A DNA stretch of 38,593 nt from Cellulosilyticum sp. (GCA_029851645.1 JARKVN010000016.1:1-38593); one strand, 5' to 3'. Numbered from the stretch's first letter, positions 6,123 to 15,572 are shown. A program made the numbers and translations. Notes: generated by a model not told the origin, from the letters alone.

Positions 6123-7856
6123 GTGATAAAGAAGCTAATACCTTACATAAAAAAATATAAAGTAGCGACGTTCTTATCAATTACCTTTGCTGTACTTGAA
6201 GCATTGTTCGAGCTACTTATTCCTTTAGTTATGGCACAAATTGTAGATGTAGGGATTGTTAATGGAGATGCAGCTTATACCATTAAAATGGGGATTCTTA
6301 TGATTGTTATCGCACTTATCTCATTAAGTTGTGGCTTAGGGCTTGCTAAATATGCAGCAGTAGCTGGTCAAGGATTAGGGGCAGAACTGAGAAGTGCACA
6401 ATACAAGAAAATTCAAACATACTCATTTAAAAATATTGAGAAGTTTAGTACAGCATCACTCATTACACGTTTAACAACAGATGTAACAGCTATACAAAAT
6501 TCAGCAACGCTAGGCATTAAATTATTAGTTAGGGCGCCTATTATGCTTATTTTTGCAGCTATTTTAGCAGCCATGATTAATGCAAAACTTGCACTTGTTT
6601 TCGTAATCTCAGCACCTATACTTGTTATTTGTATTGGTATCTTGATTTTCAAGGTAAAACCAAGATTTGAGCGTATGCAACAACAAGTAGACAAGCTCAA
6701 TACTGTTTTACAAGAAAATTTAGTTGGTATTCGCGTTGTTAAAGCTTTTGTAAGAGATAAGAAGGAAAAAGAAAAATTTAAAAGTGGCAATGATGGCTTA
6801 CAAGAAGCTTCTGAAAAAGCATTTGGTTTAGTTGTATTAGGTATGCCAATCATGCAAATGGCTATGTTTTCAAGTTTAATTGCTATTTTCTGGTTTGGTG
6901 GTAATATGATTTATACCGGCGAACTTGAAGTTGGTAAAATGACAAGTTTCATCGCCTACTCTATGCAAATTTTAATGTCACTTATGATGCTTGCAATGGT
7001 ACTTATGATGATTTCACGTTCTATAGCATCTCTAGCTCGTATTATTGAAGTACTTGAAGAAGAACCAGATATTGTAGACCCAGCTAGGCCCGTACTTGAA
7101 GTGAAAAACGGTGATATTGAATTTAGAAATGTTAACTTTAAATATGAAGAAGATAGCCCTGAAAATAATTTAGACCAGATTAATCTTAAGATTAAATCAG
7201 GGGAAACCATTGGTATTATTGGTGGAACAGGTTCTGCTAAGACATCACTAGTGCGGCTTATTCCAAGACTCTATGATGCAAGTTCAGGTGAAGTACTAGT
7301 AGGTGGGGTTAATGTAAAGGATTATGAACTTGAAACCTTACGTAACTCTGTAGCTATGGTGCTTCAAAAGAATACGCTTTTCTCAGGAAGTATTAGAGAA
7401 AATCTTAAATGGGGAAATGAGAACGCAACTCAGGAACAAATCGAGGCAGCATGTCAGGCATCTTGTGCAGATGAATTTATCAGCCGCTTACCAGGAGAGT
7501 ATGAAATGGATCTTGGGCAAGGTGGGGTGAATGTATCTGGAGGACAAAAGCAAAGACTATGTATTGCAAGAGCCTTATTAAAAACACCTAAAGTACTTAT
7601 TTTAGATGATAGTACCAGTGCAGTAGATACAGCAACAGATGCTAAGATTAGAGCAGGCTTTGCTGATAATTTAAAGGATACAACTAAGATTATTATTGCA
7701 CAAAGGGTTAATTCCGTTTGTGAAGCAGATAAAATTATTGTTATGGATGATGGTAAGATTTCAGCTGTAGGGACTCATGATGAACTGATGGCAACTAGCG
7801 AAATCTACCGAGATGTTTATATTTCACAACAGGAAGGAGTTGGTTTAAGTGAGTAA
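6123..7856 (+). CDS. Heterodimeric ABC exporter, half A (degenerate ATP site)
   Basis: One half of a type IV ABC exporter: six membrane helices (residues 1 to about 310) fused to a nucleotide-binding domain, 577 aa. Walker A is GGTGSAKT, with Ala for the third Gly. The signature is VSGGQ. Walker B is LILDDSTSAVD, with Asp where the catalytic Glu normally sits, and the H-loop His is replaced by Gln (AQRVNSV). These changes mark the non-catalytic half of an asymmetric pair of the TM287/288 or BmrCD type. It starts at GTG with AGGAGAGGA upstream and overlaps the second half by 8 bases, which suggests coupled translation. The MarR neighbour suggests export of a toxic or signalling compound; the substrate is unknown. 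Confidence 0.93.
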   Translation: MIKKLIPYIKKYKVATFLSITFAVLEALFELLIPLVMAQIVDVGIVNGDAAYTIKMGILMIVIALISLSCGLGLAKYAAVAGQGLGAELRSAQYKKIQTYSFKNIEKFSTASLITRLTTDVTAIQNSATLGIKLLVRAPIMLIFAAILAAMINAKLALVFVISAPILVICIGILIFKVKPRFERMQQQVDKLNTVLQENLVGIRVVKAFVRDKKEKEKFKSGNDGLQEASEKAFGLVVLGMPIMQMAMFSSLIAIFWFGGNMIYTGELEVGKMTSFIAYSMQILMSLMMLAMVLMMISRSIASLARIIEVLEEEPDIVDPARPVLEVKNGDIEFRNVNFKYEEDSPENNLDQINLKIKSGETIGIIGGTGSAKTSLVRLIPRLYDASSGEVLVGGVNVKDYELETLRNSVAMVLQKNTLFSGSIRENLKWGNENATQEQIEAACQASCADEFISRLPGEYEMDLGQGGVNVSGGQKQRLCIARALLKTPKVLILDDSTSAVDTATDAKIRAGFADNLKDTTKIIIAQRVNSVCEADKIIVMDDGKISAVGTHDELMATSEIYRDVYISQQEGVGLSE

Positions 7857-9696
7857 AGGATCAAAAGGGATGCCAAAACCAAAAAATATGAAGCAAACTT
7901 TAGGAAGACTGATGCGCTACTTAGGTAAATACAAACTTGCACTAGTAGCAGTAAGCTTTTTAATCATAATCAACTCTATTTCTATGGTAGCAGGAGTATT
8001 TTTCCTAAAGCCAATTATTAATAATTATATTTTACCAGGTGACTTTGTTGGATTAGCTAAAATGCTTGTAGTATTAGCAGTTATATTTATAATAGGGGCT
8101 CTAAGTTCTTTTGCTTATGCTAGAATTATGGTTCATATTGGTCAAAAATCCGTACAACAAATCCGTACAGATCTTTTTAACAAGATGCAAACCCTTTCTA
8201 TTAAATACTTTGATGGACATACACATGGGGATTTAATGAGTCTTTATACAAATGATATTGAGAGTATCAGCGAAGCCCTTAATAATAGTGTGGCTAATGT
8301 GATTTCTTCAATATTCCTTTTTGTAGGTGTTGTGATTATGATGCTTACATTAAGTCCCATCTTAGCGCTTCTTACTTTTGCTATGCTTGGGATATTACTT
8401 TTCTGTATGAAAAAAATCGGACAGAAAAGTGGCTATTACTTTGGAATGCAACAAGCTAAAATTGCAAATTTAAATGGTTATGTTGAAGAGATGATTGAAG
8501 GACAAAAGGTTGTTAAAGTTTTCTGTCATGAAGATAAAGCCATTGAAGCCTTCGATAAACTTAATGAAGAATTAAGAGAGGCTTCAACTGGAGCTCAAAC
8601 ATTTGCTGGTGCTATGATGCCACTAATGGGGAACTTATCTCATATTAACTATGCGGTTAACTGTTGTGTAGGTGGTCTTTTAGCCATTTCTGGGATATTA
8701 GATGTAGGGGCACTGATTGCTTTTCTTCAATATGTACGTCAAATATCACAACCTGTAACACAAGTATCGCAACAAATGAACGTTGTTATTGCAGCTTTAG
8801 CTGGTGCTGAACGTATTTTTAATGTTTTAGATGAAGAACCTGAGATAGATAATGGAAGTGTTACTTTAGCTAAAGTAAATGTTAAAGCAGATGGCCAGTT
8901 AGAAGAAACAGATCATTATACAGGGCACTGGGCATGGAATAATAATGGGAAGTTAGTAGAACTTCGAGGTGATGTAAGATTTGAGAATGTAGTCTTTGGC
9001 TATAATGAAGAGAAAACTATCTTAAAAGGCATTTCATTATTTGCTAAACCAGGACAGAAGATTGCCTTTGTTGGTTCAACAGGTGCTGGTAAAACAACAA
9101 TTACTAACTTGATTAACCGTTTCTATGAAATTAACTCAGGAAATATCACTTATGACGGAATTAAGATTACAGATATAAAGAAGGATGAACTTAGAAAATC
9201 CATTGGTATTGTTCTTCAGGATACACATCTTTTCACAGGAACAATTGCAGATAATATTCGTTATGGAAATCTTCATGCAACAGATGAAGAGGTTATCGCA
9301 GCAGCAAAACTGGCGAATGCACATTCATTTATTAAGCATCTAGCACATGGTTATGACACTGTTCTTACAGGTGATGGAGAAGGTTTATCTCAAGGACAAA
9401 GACAACTTCTTGCAATTGCTAGAGCAGCTGTAGCCAACCCACCAGTACTTATTATGGATGAGGCGACAAGTTCGATTGACACAAGAACAGAGAAGCTGAT
9501 TGCAGAAGGTATGGATAAATTGATGGAAGGTAGAACTGTATTTGTTATTGCTCACCGTTTGTCAACTGTACGTAATTCAGATGCCATTATGGTATTAGAA
9601 CAAGGTGAAATTATTGAACGTGGTACTCACGAAGAGTTACTGGATCAGAAAGGCCGATATTATCAACTTTATACAGGTAAGGCTGAACTTGACTAG
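7849..9696 (+). CDS. Heterodimeric ABC exporter, half B (catalytic half)
   Basis: The partner half of 615 aa: a membrane domain with six helices, then an ATPase domain. Walker A is GSTGAGKTT (about residue 409), the signature is LSQGQ (Gln for the first Gly), Walker B is LIMDEATSSID with the catalytic Glu, and the H-loop is IAHRLST. A 25-residue insert between the two domains (around GHWAWNNNGK) is seen in this subfamily. It begins with GTG after AAGGAG, overlapping the end of half A. Together the two form one consensus and one degenerate ATP site. A bidirectional terminator ends the operon. Confidence 0.93.
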   Translation: MSKGSKGMPKPKNMKQTLGRLMRYLGKYKLALVAVSFLIIINSISMVAGVFFLKPIINNYILPGDFVGLAKMLVVLAVIFIIGALSSFAYARIMVHIGQKSVQQIRTDLFNKMQTLSIKYFDGHTHGDLMSLYTNDIESISEALNNSVANVISSIFLFVGVVIMMLTLSPILALLTFAMLGILLFCMKKIGQKSGYYFGMQQAKIANLNGYVEEMIEGQKVVKVFCHEDKAIEAFDKLNEELREASTGAQTFAGAMMPLMGNLSHINYAVNCCVGGLLAISGILDVGALIAFLQYVRQISQPVTQVSQQMNVVIAALAGAERIFNVLDEEPEIDNGSVTLAKVNVKADGQLEETDHYTGHWAWNNNGKLVELRGDVRFENVVFGYNEEKTILKGISLFAKPGQKIAFVGSTGAGKTTITNLINRFYEINSGNITYDGIKITDIKKDELRKSIGIVLQDTHLFTGTIADNIRYGNLHATDEEVIAAAKLANAHSFIKHLAHGYDTVLTGDGEGLSQGQRQLLAIARAAVANPPVLIMDEATSSIDTRTEKLIAEGMDKLMEGRTVFVIAHRLSTVRNSDAIMVLEQGEIIERGTHEELLDQKGRYYQLYTGKAELD

Positions 9697-9730
9697 AGGT
9701 ATCAGTAAGTAGCAAATAGAATAGAAAGTA

Positions 9731-9775
9731 AAAAAGGGCCAACTAATCCCTAAGGGATGAAGTGGTCCTTTTTAC
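9731..9775. terminator. Bidirectional terminator between the ABC exporter and the reverse-strand gene
   Basis: AAAGGGCCA pairs with TGGTCCTTT (one G-U), with an inner ATCCC/GGGAT stem. There is a T run on the plus strand and an A run on the left that gives a T run on the minus strand. One arm also encodes the last codons and the TAG stop of the reverse-strand gene. Confidence 0.85.
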
Positions 9776-11096
9776 TATTAGAGGAAAGTGATAAAGAGGG
9801 TTTAGAAGGCAGATAGAAGCTACTTAGTAATTCTGAGCTTTGAATAAAAGTTGTCGCTGTTAGTATTTCATCATTACAGGTAAAATAGGGATGTTTAAAT
9901 TGAGATAGACTGTCAAAAATGCACTGGAAAGAAGAGGAGTCTGCAAAAAATAAATTAACAGTAGAAGGCCCTAGAAAAGTAGTAGTATCTGGAGCAAGAC
10001 CTACAAAGGAGTAAGCAGCGCGTGTACCTGTTTCAGGGTATGGGGAAAAGAAATAAGCACCATATCGAAAAGGCGCTGCTCGAAGAAGTGTTTGAATTCG
10101 AGTAATGATGTCTGATAAAGTGATGAGAGCATTTTGTACACATTTATTTTGCTGAGTAAAACTGATATTATGATGCCTAGTACGATTATCTGCACATAGT
10201 TTACTAACAGAATGTGCATCTGCTTTACTAAAGGTCTCTCCTTTGGCACAGGAGTCTGTATGACCTTGAGTACATCCAGCAGCTCGATTAAGAAGATAGG
10301 ATAGACCAATATTCTGGTTGTTAAGAGCAGCAATAGGAACATTTGTGGAGGTAGTTTGATTGGTATAGCTATTATGACTATTACTCATATTGCTACCTAC
10401 CGTTTCTGTATGAGAGTTACCTTTATTAATGGTTTCACTATTAGACATAGTAGTAGAAATATTCTTAGCTATTGCCCTAGCATGACTGATATTAGATTGG
10501 CTAAAAATAGAGAGTATATAGTAGAGTTCACACAGTTCATCAAGATACTGGGTTAATTTACAATAAGATAAAGGAGAGGCTAAAAAGAACGCATTAAACT
10601 CGGCAGTAGTCCCCATTAAATTGATAAAAGTAGTAAGAAGAGGTGTAGTAGATGTTGTGTTAGGAATGACTGTGCCTAGAGCAATTTGCGCATAGTGCTT
10701 GGCACAAAAGAACTGATTTAAAAATTCAGGGGGATTAGAAATTACTTCAAGTTCAATCCCAGGGAAAAAGGCCGTTAATCCATCTTGAAGTAGTTGAAAA
10801 GCAAAGCCGTGGATTCCTTTAATACCTACATAGATAGCATATTTATTTTTATTAAAGCTTAGTAGAACGCCAATCACTTCATCCAATGCATTTAGGGCAT
10901 TAAAAATAAACTGAAATTGGGACGCTGTAGTACTAGCAGGCCAATTTTTAATCTGAACTAGGCAAATAGGTGTATCTGAACAATGAGGTGGATTGATACA
11001 GAATTTAGACAGTTCATGTAAGAAGGGACGATTAATAAGAAACTCAAAACGTGTGAGTGCTTCTTGCAAAAGTTCTATATCTCGCACATCATCCAC
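9750..11096 (-). CDS. Protein of unknown function with a Ser/Thr/Asn/His-rich central linker
   Basis: I do not recognise this 448-aa protein. The track start is a GTG at 11111, but GGAGGG lies seven bases before a second in-frame GTG at 11096, which is the better start. The N-terminal 200 residues look like a mixed alpha/beta domain. A low-complexity linker follows (around NKGNSHTETVGSNMSNSHN), then a C-terminal domain. There is no signal peptide, membrane helix or Walker motif. The layout of a folded domain followed by a Ser/Thr/His-rich stretch recalls the region before the motor domain in some HerA/VirB4-like ATPases, with the motor absent; this is a weak impression only. The stop lies inside a bidirectional terminator, so the end looks natural and not recently broken. 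Confidence 0.7.
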   Translation of the reverse strand: MDDVRDIELLQEALTRFEFLINRPFLHELSKFCINPPHCSDTPICLVQIKNWPASTTASQFQFIFNALNALDEVIGVLLSFNKNKYAIYVGIKGIHGFAFQLLQDGLTAFFPGIELEVISNPPEFLNQFFCAKHYAQIALGTVIPNTTSTTPLLTTFINLMGTTAEFNAFFLASPLSYCKLTQYLDELCELYYILSIFSQSNISHARAIAKNISTTMSNSETINKGNSHTETVGSNMSNSHNSYTNQTTSTNVPIAALNNQNIGLSYLLNRAAGCTQGHTDSCAKGETFSKADAHSVSKLCADNRTRHHNISFTQQNKCVQNALITLSDIITRIQTLLRAAPFRYGAYFFSPYPETGTRAAYSFVGLAPDTTTFLGPSTVNLFFADSSSFQCIFDSLSQFKHPYFTCNDEILTATTFIQSSELLSSFYLPSKPSLSLSSNSKKDHFIP

Positions 11097-11196
11097 AGGG
11101 CATCCCTCCACATTGACATTGATAATATCACTTTATGCAAGACAATCATAAAAATATGATCATTTAGCCCACAGATGTATAAAAGATAGATTGAAA

Positions 11197-11237
11197 TGTG
11201 GATAAATGAAAGAAAAAATTTCATGGGGTGTGGATAA
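11197..11237 (-). promoter_or_regulatory. Pair of perfect DnaA boxes
   Basis: TGTGGATAA, the reverse complement of the consensus DnaA box TTATCCACA, occurs at 11197-11205 and again at 11229-11237. Both have the same orientation and lie 32 bases apart, about three helical turns. They sit between the divergent starts of the unknown reverse-strand gene and tcdA, so DnaA could bind here to regulate either gene or to be titrated. Confidence 0.65.
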
Positions 11238-11344
11238 ATGTTGGTTAGAGAGGGTATTTTTATTCCATAATAATAATGGTATGATTAAAGAGAACAGATA
11301 AAATAAATTACTTTTATAGATTGACTGTAAATTAGGAGGAAGAA

Positions 11345-12103
11345 ATGTTAAATCAGTTTTCAAGAACAGAACTTTTATTTGGTAAGGAGGCTATGGAAAA
11401 GCTTGCTAATGCTAGAGTTGCCGTATTTGGAGTCGGTGGAGTCGGTGGCTTTGCTGTAGAAGCATTAGTTAGAAGTGGGGTAGGTGCTTTCGATATCATT
11501 GATGATGATAAGGTATGCCTAACCAATCTTAATAGACAAATTATAGCTACCAGAAAAACAGTTGGAAAATATAAAGTAGAGGTTATGAAGGAGAGAATTT
11601 TAGAAATCAATCCTAAAGCCCAAGTAACCACACATCAATGTTTCTATTTACCAGAGGAAGCTGATAAGTTTGATTTCTCGCAATATAATTATGTAATAGA
11701 TGCTATTGATACAGTAACAGCTAAAATTGATCTAGTTGTAAGGGCGCAAGAAGCAGGTGTGCCTATTATAAGTTCAATGGGAGCAGGAAATAAGCTTGAC
11801 CCAACTAAGTTTGAAGTAGCAGATATTTATAAAACCTCTGTTTGTCCATTAGCAAAGGTTATGAGAAGAGAACTTAAAGCAAGACGTGTAAAGAAATTAA
11901 AAGTTGTATACTCTAAAGAAGTAGCAAGAAAACCAATAGATGATATGTCCATTAGTTGTAGAACAAACTGTATTTGTCCTCCTGGAGCAGAAAGAAAATG
12001 TACAGATAAAAGACAAATTCCAGGAAGTACAGCTTTCGTACCATCTGTAGCAGGACTTATTATTGCAGGTGAAGTGATTAAAGATATTACAGGAGTAAGA
12101 TAA
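11345..12103 (+). CDS. tcdA: tRNA threonylcarbamoyladenosine dehydratase (TcdA/CsdL)
   Basis: An E1-like (ThiF/MoeB superfamily) enzyme of 252 aa that uses ATP to dehydrate t6A37 to its cyclic form ct6A in tRNAs reading ANN codons. The start of the Rossmann fold shows VFGVGGVGGFAVEALVRSG, then DDDKVCLTNLNRQ, as in all E1-like adenylating enzymes. The segment PLAKVMRRELK and the C-terminal GSTAFVPSVAGLIIAGEV are typical of the TcdA subgroup. Cys residues cluster near CRTNCICPPGAERKC. The RBS AGGAGGAAGA gives the start. It is monocistronic, with DnaA boxes upstream and a terminator after. Confidence 0.93.
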   Translation: MLNQFSRTELLFGKEAMEKLANARVAVFGVGGVGGFAVEALVRSGVGAFDIIDDDKVCLTNLNRQIIATRKTVGKYKVEVMKERILEINPKAQVTTHQCFYLPEEADKFDFSQYNYVIDAIDTVTAKIDLVVRAQEAGVPIISSMGAGNKLDPTKFEVADIYKTSVCPLAKVMRRELKARRVKKLKVVYSKEVARKPIDDMSISCRTNCICPPGAERKCTDKRQIPGSTAFVPSVAGLIIAGEVIKDITGVR

Positions 12104-12107
12104 GAAG

Positions 12108-12140
12108 TAGGGTAGCTTAGTGAAGCTACCCTATTGCTAT
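12108..12140 (+). terminator. Terminator after tcdA
   Basis: TAGGGTAGCTT and AAGCTACCCTA form a perfect 11-bp stem with a 4-nt loop. A T-rich tract follows (TTGCTATTTT). Confidence 0.8.
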
Positions 12141-12269
12141 TTTAAAAGGAGGACAGTACATAACAAAAGGTATGATAAAAGTTAAAGATAGGATGGATAA
12201 CTAATTAGTAAGTGGCATTTTGACGAAAATAACTACAGACATGATTAATACATAAATGGGAGAAGAAAG

Positions 12270-13643
12270 ATGGATAAAGGTACAAAAGCCTTCATAATAA
12301 CGGCTATAATTGGTACAGTGATTGTTTCTATGTATGTTGGAGCTTCTGTATTTTTTATGGACAGTTTTTATTTTGGAACAACACTAAGTGACCTTAAGAT
12401 AGGAGGAAAAACTGTAGAGGCTGTTAAAGTAGCTATTGAGGAAAAGGGAAAAAATTATGAGCTCAATTTATATGGAAGAGACGGTGAAAAACAAACACTT
12501 AAAGGAGAGTTATTTGAGTTAGTTTATGAAATTAAAGAAGATGTAGAGCAGTTAAAAAAGGGACAAAAGGCTTTTGGATGGCCTTTAGCTCTGTTTAGTT
12601 CAAAAGCACTTAATATATCTGAAACAGCTACCTATAATGAAGCAAAATTAGAAGAGGCTATTAAAGGACTTTCTTACCTTGAGGAAGAAAATATCATAGA
12701 ACCAGAAAATGCCACTTTGAGTTTTAATGGGACAAGTTATGATATTATTCCAGAAAAAGAAGGGAATAAACTTAACTTTGAACGTGTTAAGGAGGTTGTA
12801 AAACAAGCTATTGAAAAGAGTAATAGGGTAGTAAATTTGGAAGAGAGTGGGTGTTATGAAACGGCTAAGTTTACAGAAGAATCACCAGAAATTATAAAAG
12901 CTCAAGAAGCGTTTAATGAGTACTTACAGGCAGATATTACATATCTTTTTGGAAAGCAGGAAGAAAAGGTAGATGCAGAACTTATTAGTTCATGGCTAGA
13001 ATTTACAAGTCAAGGTGAGGCTTTATTAAATGAAAATAAAGTAAGAGGATACATAAGAGAGTTAGATAAGAAATATAGTACTTTGGGTGCGACAAGACAG
13101 TTTAAAACTTCTGATGGTACCATAGCAACAGTGAGCGGAGGGGACTATGGTTGGCAGATTAGTGTATCGAAGGAAACAGAGGCGCTTCTTACGGCAATCA
13201 AAGAGGGACAGACTATTTATCGAGAGCCTATTTCAACATCTGTATCTCAAAGTTATAATAGTAATGATATAGGAGATACATATGTAGAAATTAGTTTAAC
13301 TAAACAATACTTATGGTTTTATAAAGATGGGAAATTACTTACTCAAGGAGGGATTGTAACAGGAGATCAAAGAAGAAACTATAGTACGCCTCAAGGAATT
13401 TATAAGCTTGATTATAAGCAAAGAAATGCAACTTTAAGAGGGCCAGGCTATGTAACGCCGGTTAACTACTGGATGCCATTCAATAAGAATATTGGTCTTC
13501 ATGATGCGACATGGAGAAATTCTTTTGGGGGGAATATCTATATAGCTAATGGCTCACATGGATGTGTCAATGCACCTTATGATATGGCACAAATTATTTT
13601 TAATAATATAGAGTCAGGTATGCCTATTGTGTGTTATTATTAA
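12270..13643 (+). CDS. L,D-transpeptidase (YkuD domain) with N-terminal anchor
   Basis: A 457-aa membrane-anchored peptidoglycan enzyme. An uncleaved hydrophobic segment (about residues 8-30) is followed by a PG_binding_4-type extracytoplasmic region (about 35-320) and a C-terminal YkuD catalytic domain. The active site is visible as LHDATW, then SHGCVNAP, with the catalytic Cys. Such enzymes form 3-3 crosslinks or attach proteins to peptidoglycan and are insensitive to most penicillins. The start ATG follows GGGAGAAG. It stands alone, with a 166-base upstream gap that contains the tcdA terminator. The call is firm; its exact role in growth or sporulation is not visible. Confidence 0.93.
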   Translation: MDKGTKAFIITAIIGTVIVSMYVGASVFFMDSFYFGTTLSDLKIGGKTVEAVKVAIEEKGKNYELNLYGRDGEKQTLKGELFELVYEIKEDVEQLKKGQKAFGWPLALFSSKALNISETATYNEAKLEEAIKGLSYLEEENIIEPENATLSFNGTSYDIIPEKEGNKLNFERVKEVVKQAIEKSNRVVNLEESGCYETAKFTEESPEIIKAQEAFNEYLQADITYLFGKQEEKVDAELISSWLEFTSQGEALLNENKVRGYIRELDKKYSTLGATRQFKTSDGTIATVSGGDYGWQISVSKETEALLTAIKEGQTIYREPISTSVSQSYNSNDIGDTYVEISLTKQYLWFYKDGKLLTQGGIVTGDQRRNYSTPQGIYKLDYKQRNATLRGPGYVTPVNYWMPFNKNIGLHDATWRNSFGGNIYIANGSHGCVNAPYDMAQIIFNNIESGMPIVCYY

Positions 13644-13689
13644 AGAAAATAAATAAAAAATAGGCTTTAATAAGAGGTTCTATGTAAAT

Positions 13690-15048
13690 ATGAAAATAGA
13701 TATGACAAAAGGAAATATAAGTGGGCATTTAGCTCAATTTGCTATGCCACTTATATTGGGGAATATTTTTCAACTGACATATAATGAAGTAGATTCTATT
13801 ATTGTAGGGCGCTTTGCAGGGGACGTTGCACAAGCTGCTATAGGTACAGCTAATCCTATTATGAATATTGCAGTATTTTTTATTGTAGGGATTTGTACAG
13901 GGACATCAGTACTTATGAGTGAGTATTTTGGTGCTAAAGACTATGAGAAACTAAGAAAAGAGATTGGAACATCTATGTCTGTAGGCTTTTTATTTTCTCT
14001 AGGCTTATCTATAATCTGTATGTTATTAGCTAAGCGATTTTTAACTTGGATTAATACACCAAGTGAAATCTTACAGATGGCAACAGGTTATATTAGAATT
14101 GTTTTTGGAGGGCTTGTATTTACTTTCTTATATAACATTTATGCAGCGACCATGCGAAGCATAGGTGATGCAAAAACACCTATTTATTTTGTAGCTTTTT
14201 CAGCAATACTCAATATCATTTTAGATTTACTATTCATTGTGAAGTTTGATATGGGAGTTCAAGGAGCTGCTATAGGGACGGTTCTATCACAAATAATATC
14301 GGCTGTTTTATGTGCTATATATGTTTATTTTAAAATGCCGATCATTAGTATGAAATGGAAAGACTTAAGAATTGATAGTAAGCTACTAAAAGATACAGTA
14401 AACTATAGCTGGGCAACAGGCATGCAGAAAATTACACTTAATGTAGGTAAAGTATTAGTTCAAGCTTTTGTTAATGACTTAGGTGTAGCTAGTATTGCTG
14501 CTTTTAATGCTGTAAGTAGAGTGGATGACTTTGTTTTTCAACCACAACAAAGTATTGGCTCAGCTATAACAACTTTTGTTGCTCAAAACCGTGGTGCAAA
14601 ACAGTATAAACGTATTCAAAAATCCTTTAAAATTGGTATGCTGATGGAAGCTTTATATTGGATTATAATTGGCATTTTGGTATGGATTTTTGCTACTCAA
14701 ATTATGGTTTTATTTGTAGGGGATGTAACAACAGAAGTTGCTAAGTTAGGCGTTATTTATCTTAAGACCATGGCATTTATATACATTCTTCCAGCTATGA
14801 CGAATGGCCTACAAGGTTATATGCGAGGTTGGGGTGAGATGAAAATTTGCTTAGCAAGTACCTTTGTTCAGATTGTGGGGAGAGTAGCAGCGGCAGCACT
14901 TTTAATTCCAAAATTTCAGGTGGCAGGTATCTCTTATAGTTGTTTGTTTGGATGGTTATGTATGTTAGCTTTTGAAATACCTTGTTATATTAAATTAAAG
15001 AAGAAGGGTGAGAAACTAATGGTCAAATCTAAAAATAGAAAGGCATAA
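13690..15048 (+). CDS. MATE family efflux transporter
   Basis: A 452-aa integral membrane protein with twelve predicted helices in two homologous halves. MATE proteins use Na+ or H+ gradients to export cationic drugs and metabolites. Typical segments are PLILGNIFQLTYNEVDSIIVG near the start, the loop MSEYFGAKD, and GLQGYMRGWGEMK in the second half. The RBS is weak (AAGAGG, 12 bases upstream). A second in-frame ATG at 13702 would drop only four residues. It follows the L,D-transpeptidase by 46 bases without a terminator, so readthrough is possible. The substrate is unknown. Confidence 0.93.
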   Translation: MKIDMTKGNISGHLAQFAMPLILGNIFQLTYNEVDSIIVGRFAGDVAQAAIGTANPIMNIAVFFIVGICTGTSVLMSEYFGAKDYEKLRKEIGTSMSVGFLFSLGLSIICMLLAKRFLTWINTPSEILQMATGYIRIVFGGLVFTFLYNIYAATMRSIGDAKTPIYFVAFSAILNIILDLLFIVKFDMGVQGAAIGTVLSQIISAVLCAIYVYFKMPIISMKWKDLRIDSKLLKDTVNYSWATGMQKITLNVGKVLVQAFVNDLGVASIAAFNAVSRVDDFVFQPQQSIGSAITTFVAQNRGAKQYKRIQKSFKIGMLMEALYWIIIGILVWIFATQIMVLFVGDVTTEVAKLGVIYLKTMAFIYILPAMTNGLQGYMRGWGEMKICLASTFVQIVGRVAAAALLIPKFQVAGISYSCLFGWLCMLAFEIPCYIKLKKKGEKLMVKSKNRKA

Positions 15049-15103
15049 GAGTTGGAGCAAGAGTTTTTTAATATACTATGAAGATATAGGCAGGAGGCGC
15101 TCT

Positions 15104-15511
15104 ATGAAACTACAAAGTTGTGAAGTTTGTAAGAAAATATTTAAGACAGCGACTGATAGTAAGGTATGCCCAAGGTGTATGATGGGTAATGAATCACATT
15201 TTGAGTATATAAAAAAATATCTACAAAAACATCCAGGAACATCTATGCAAATTCTAGTAGAAGAAACAGGGGTACCAATTGCTGCGATTGAACAATATTT
15301 AAGACAAGAGCGTATAGAGGTTGCGTATGGATCTCCAGTTACGTTAGGGTGTAATAAATGTGGCACACAGATTGTGACAGGAATGTATTGTGATCAATGT
15401 GCGAGGAGTATGGTCAGAGACTTTCAGAAAATAAAAAACGAAATTATAAGTAAAGAAAAAGAAGAAAAAGGGCAACTAAAATACGTAGCAGCAAAGTGGA
15501 GAAGTAAATAG
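15104..15511 (+). CDS. YvyF-like zinc-ribbon protein (flagellar-operon type)
   Basis: A 135-aa protein with two Cys pairs at the N-terminus (CEVC, CPRC) and two more at residues 84-102 (CNKC, CDQC). A helical segment PGTSMQILVEETGVPIAAIEQYL lies between them, and a charged tail follows. This matches the flagellar-operon protein family of B. subtilis YvyF (TIGR03826-like), which is usually found near comF and flgM. The RBS is AGGAGG. Here no flagellar gene lies next to it, so it is displaced or does another job. Each Cys cluster is likely to bind zinc. It could help regulate motility genes, but this is family-based inference. Confidence 0.75.
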   Translation: MKLQSCEVCKKIFKTATDSKVCPRCMMGNESHFEYIKKYLQKHPGTSMQILVEETGVPIAAIEQYLRQERIEVAYGSPVTLGCNKCGTQIVTGMYCDQCARSMVRDFQKIKNEIISKEKEEKGQLKYVAAKWRSK

Positions 15512-15522
15512 AGTTTTTTGTT

Positions 15523-15572
15523 AAAGGTCCCAAAACTTAAAGACCCCTTAAGTTTTGGGGCCTTTAGTTTGC
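15523..15572 (+). terminator. Long hairpin terminator after the YvyF-like gene
   Basis: An 18-bp stem runs from AAAGGTCCCAAAACTTAA to TTAAGTTTTGGGGCCTTT with one G-U pair and a 7-nt loop. The T tract after it is poor (AGTTTG), but the stem is very stable. Confidence 0.75.

Noticed and set aside
6123-7856. Half A of the ABC exporter as a broken gene because of altered ATPase motifs
   Set aside because: The Asp for Glu, Gln for His and Ala for Gly changes are the normal pattern of the non-catalytic half in heterodimeric exporters; the frame is intact.
10001-10342. 113-aa reverse ORF within the unknown reverse-strand gene
   Set aside because: It lies in another frame of the longer ORF and lacks an RBS; the composition follows the Ser/Thr-rich linker read out of frame.
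11160-11344. Replication origin at the DnaA boxes
   Set aside because: Only two boxes, with no AT-rich unwinding region of clear form and no dnaA or dnaN nearby; better seen as a DnaA-binding regulatory site.
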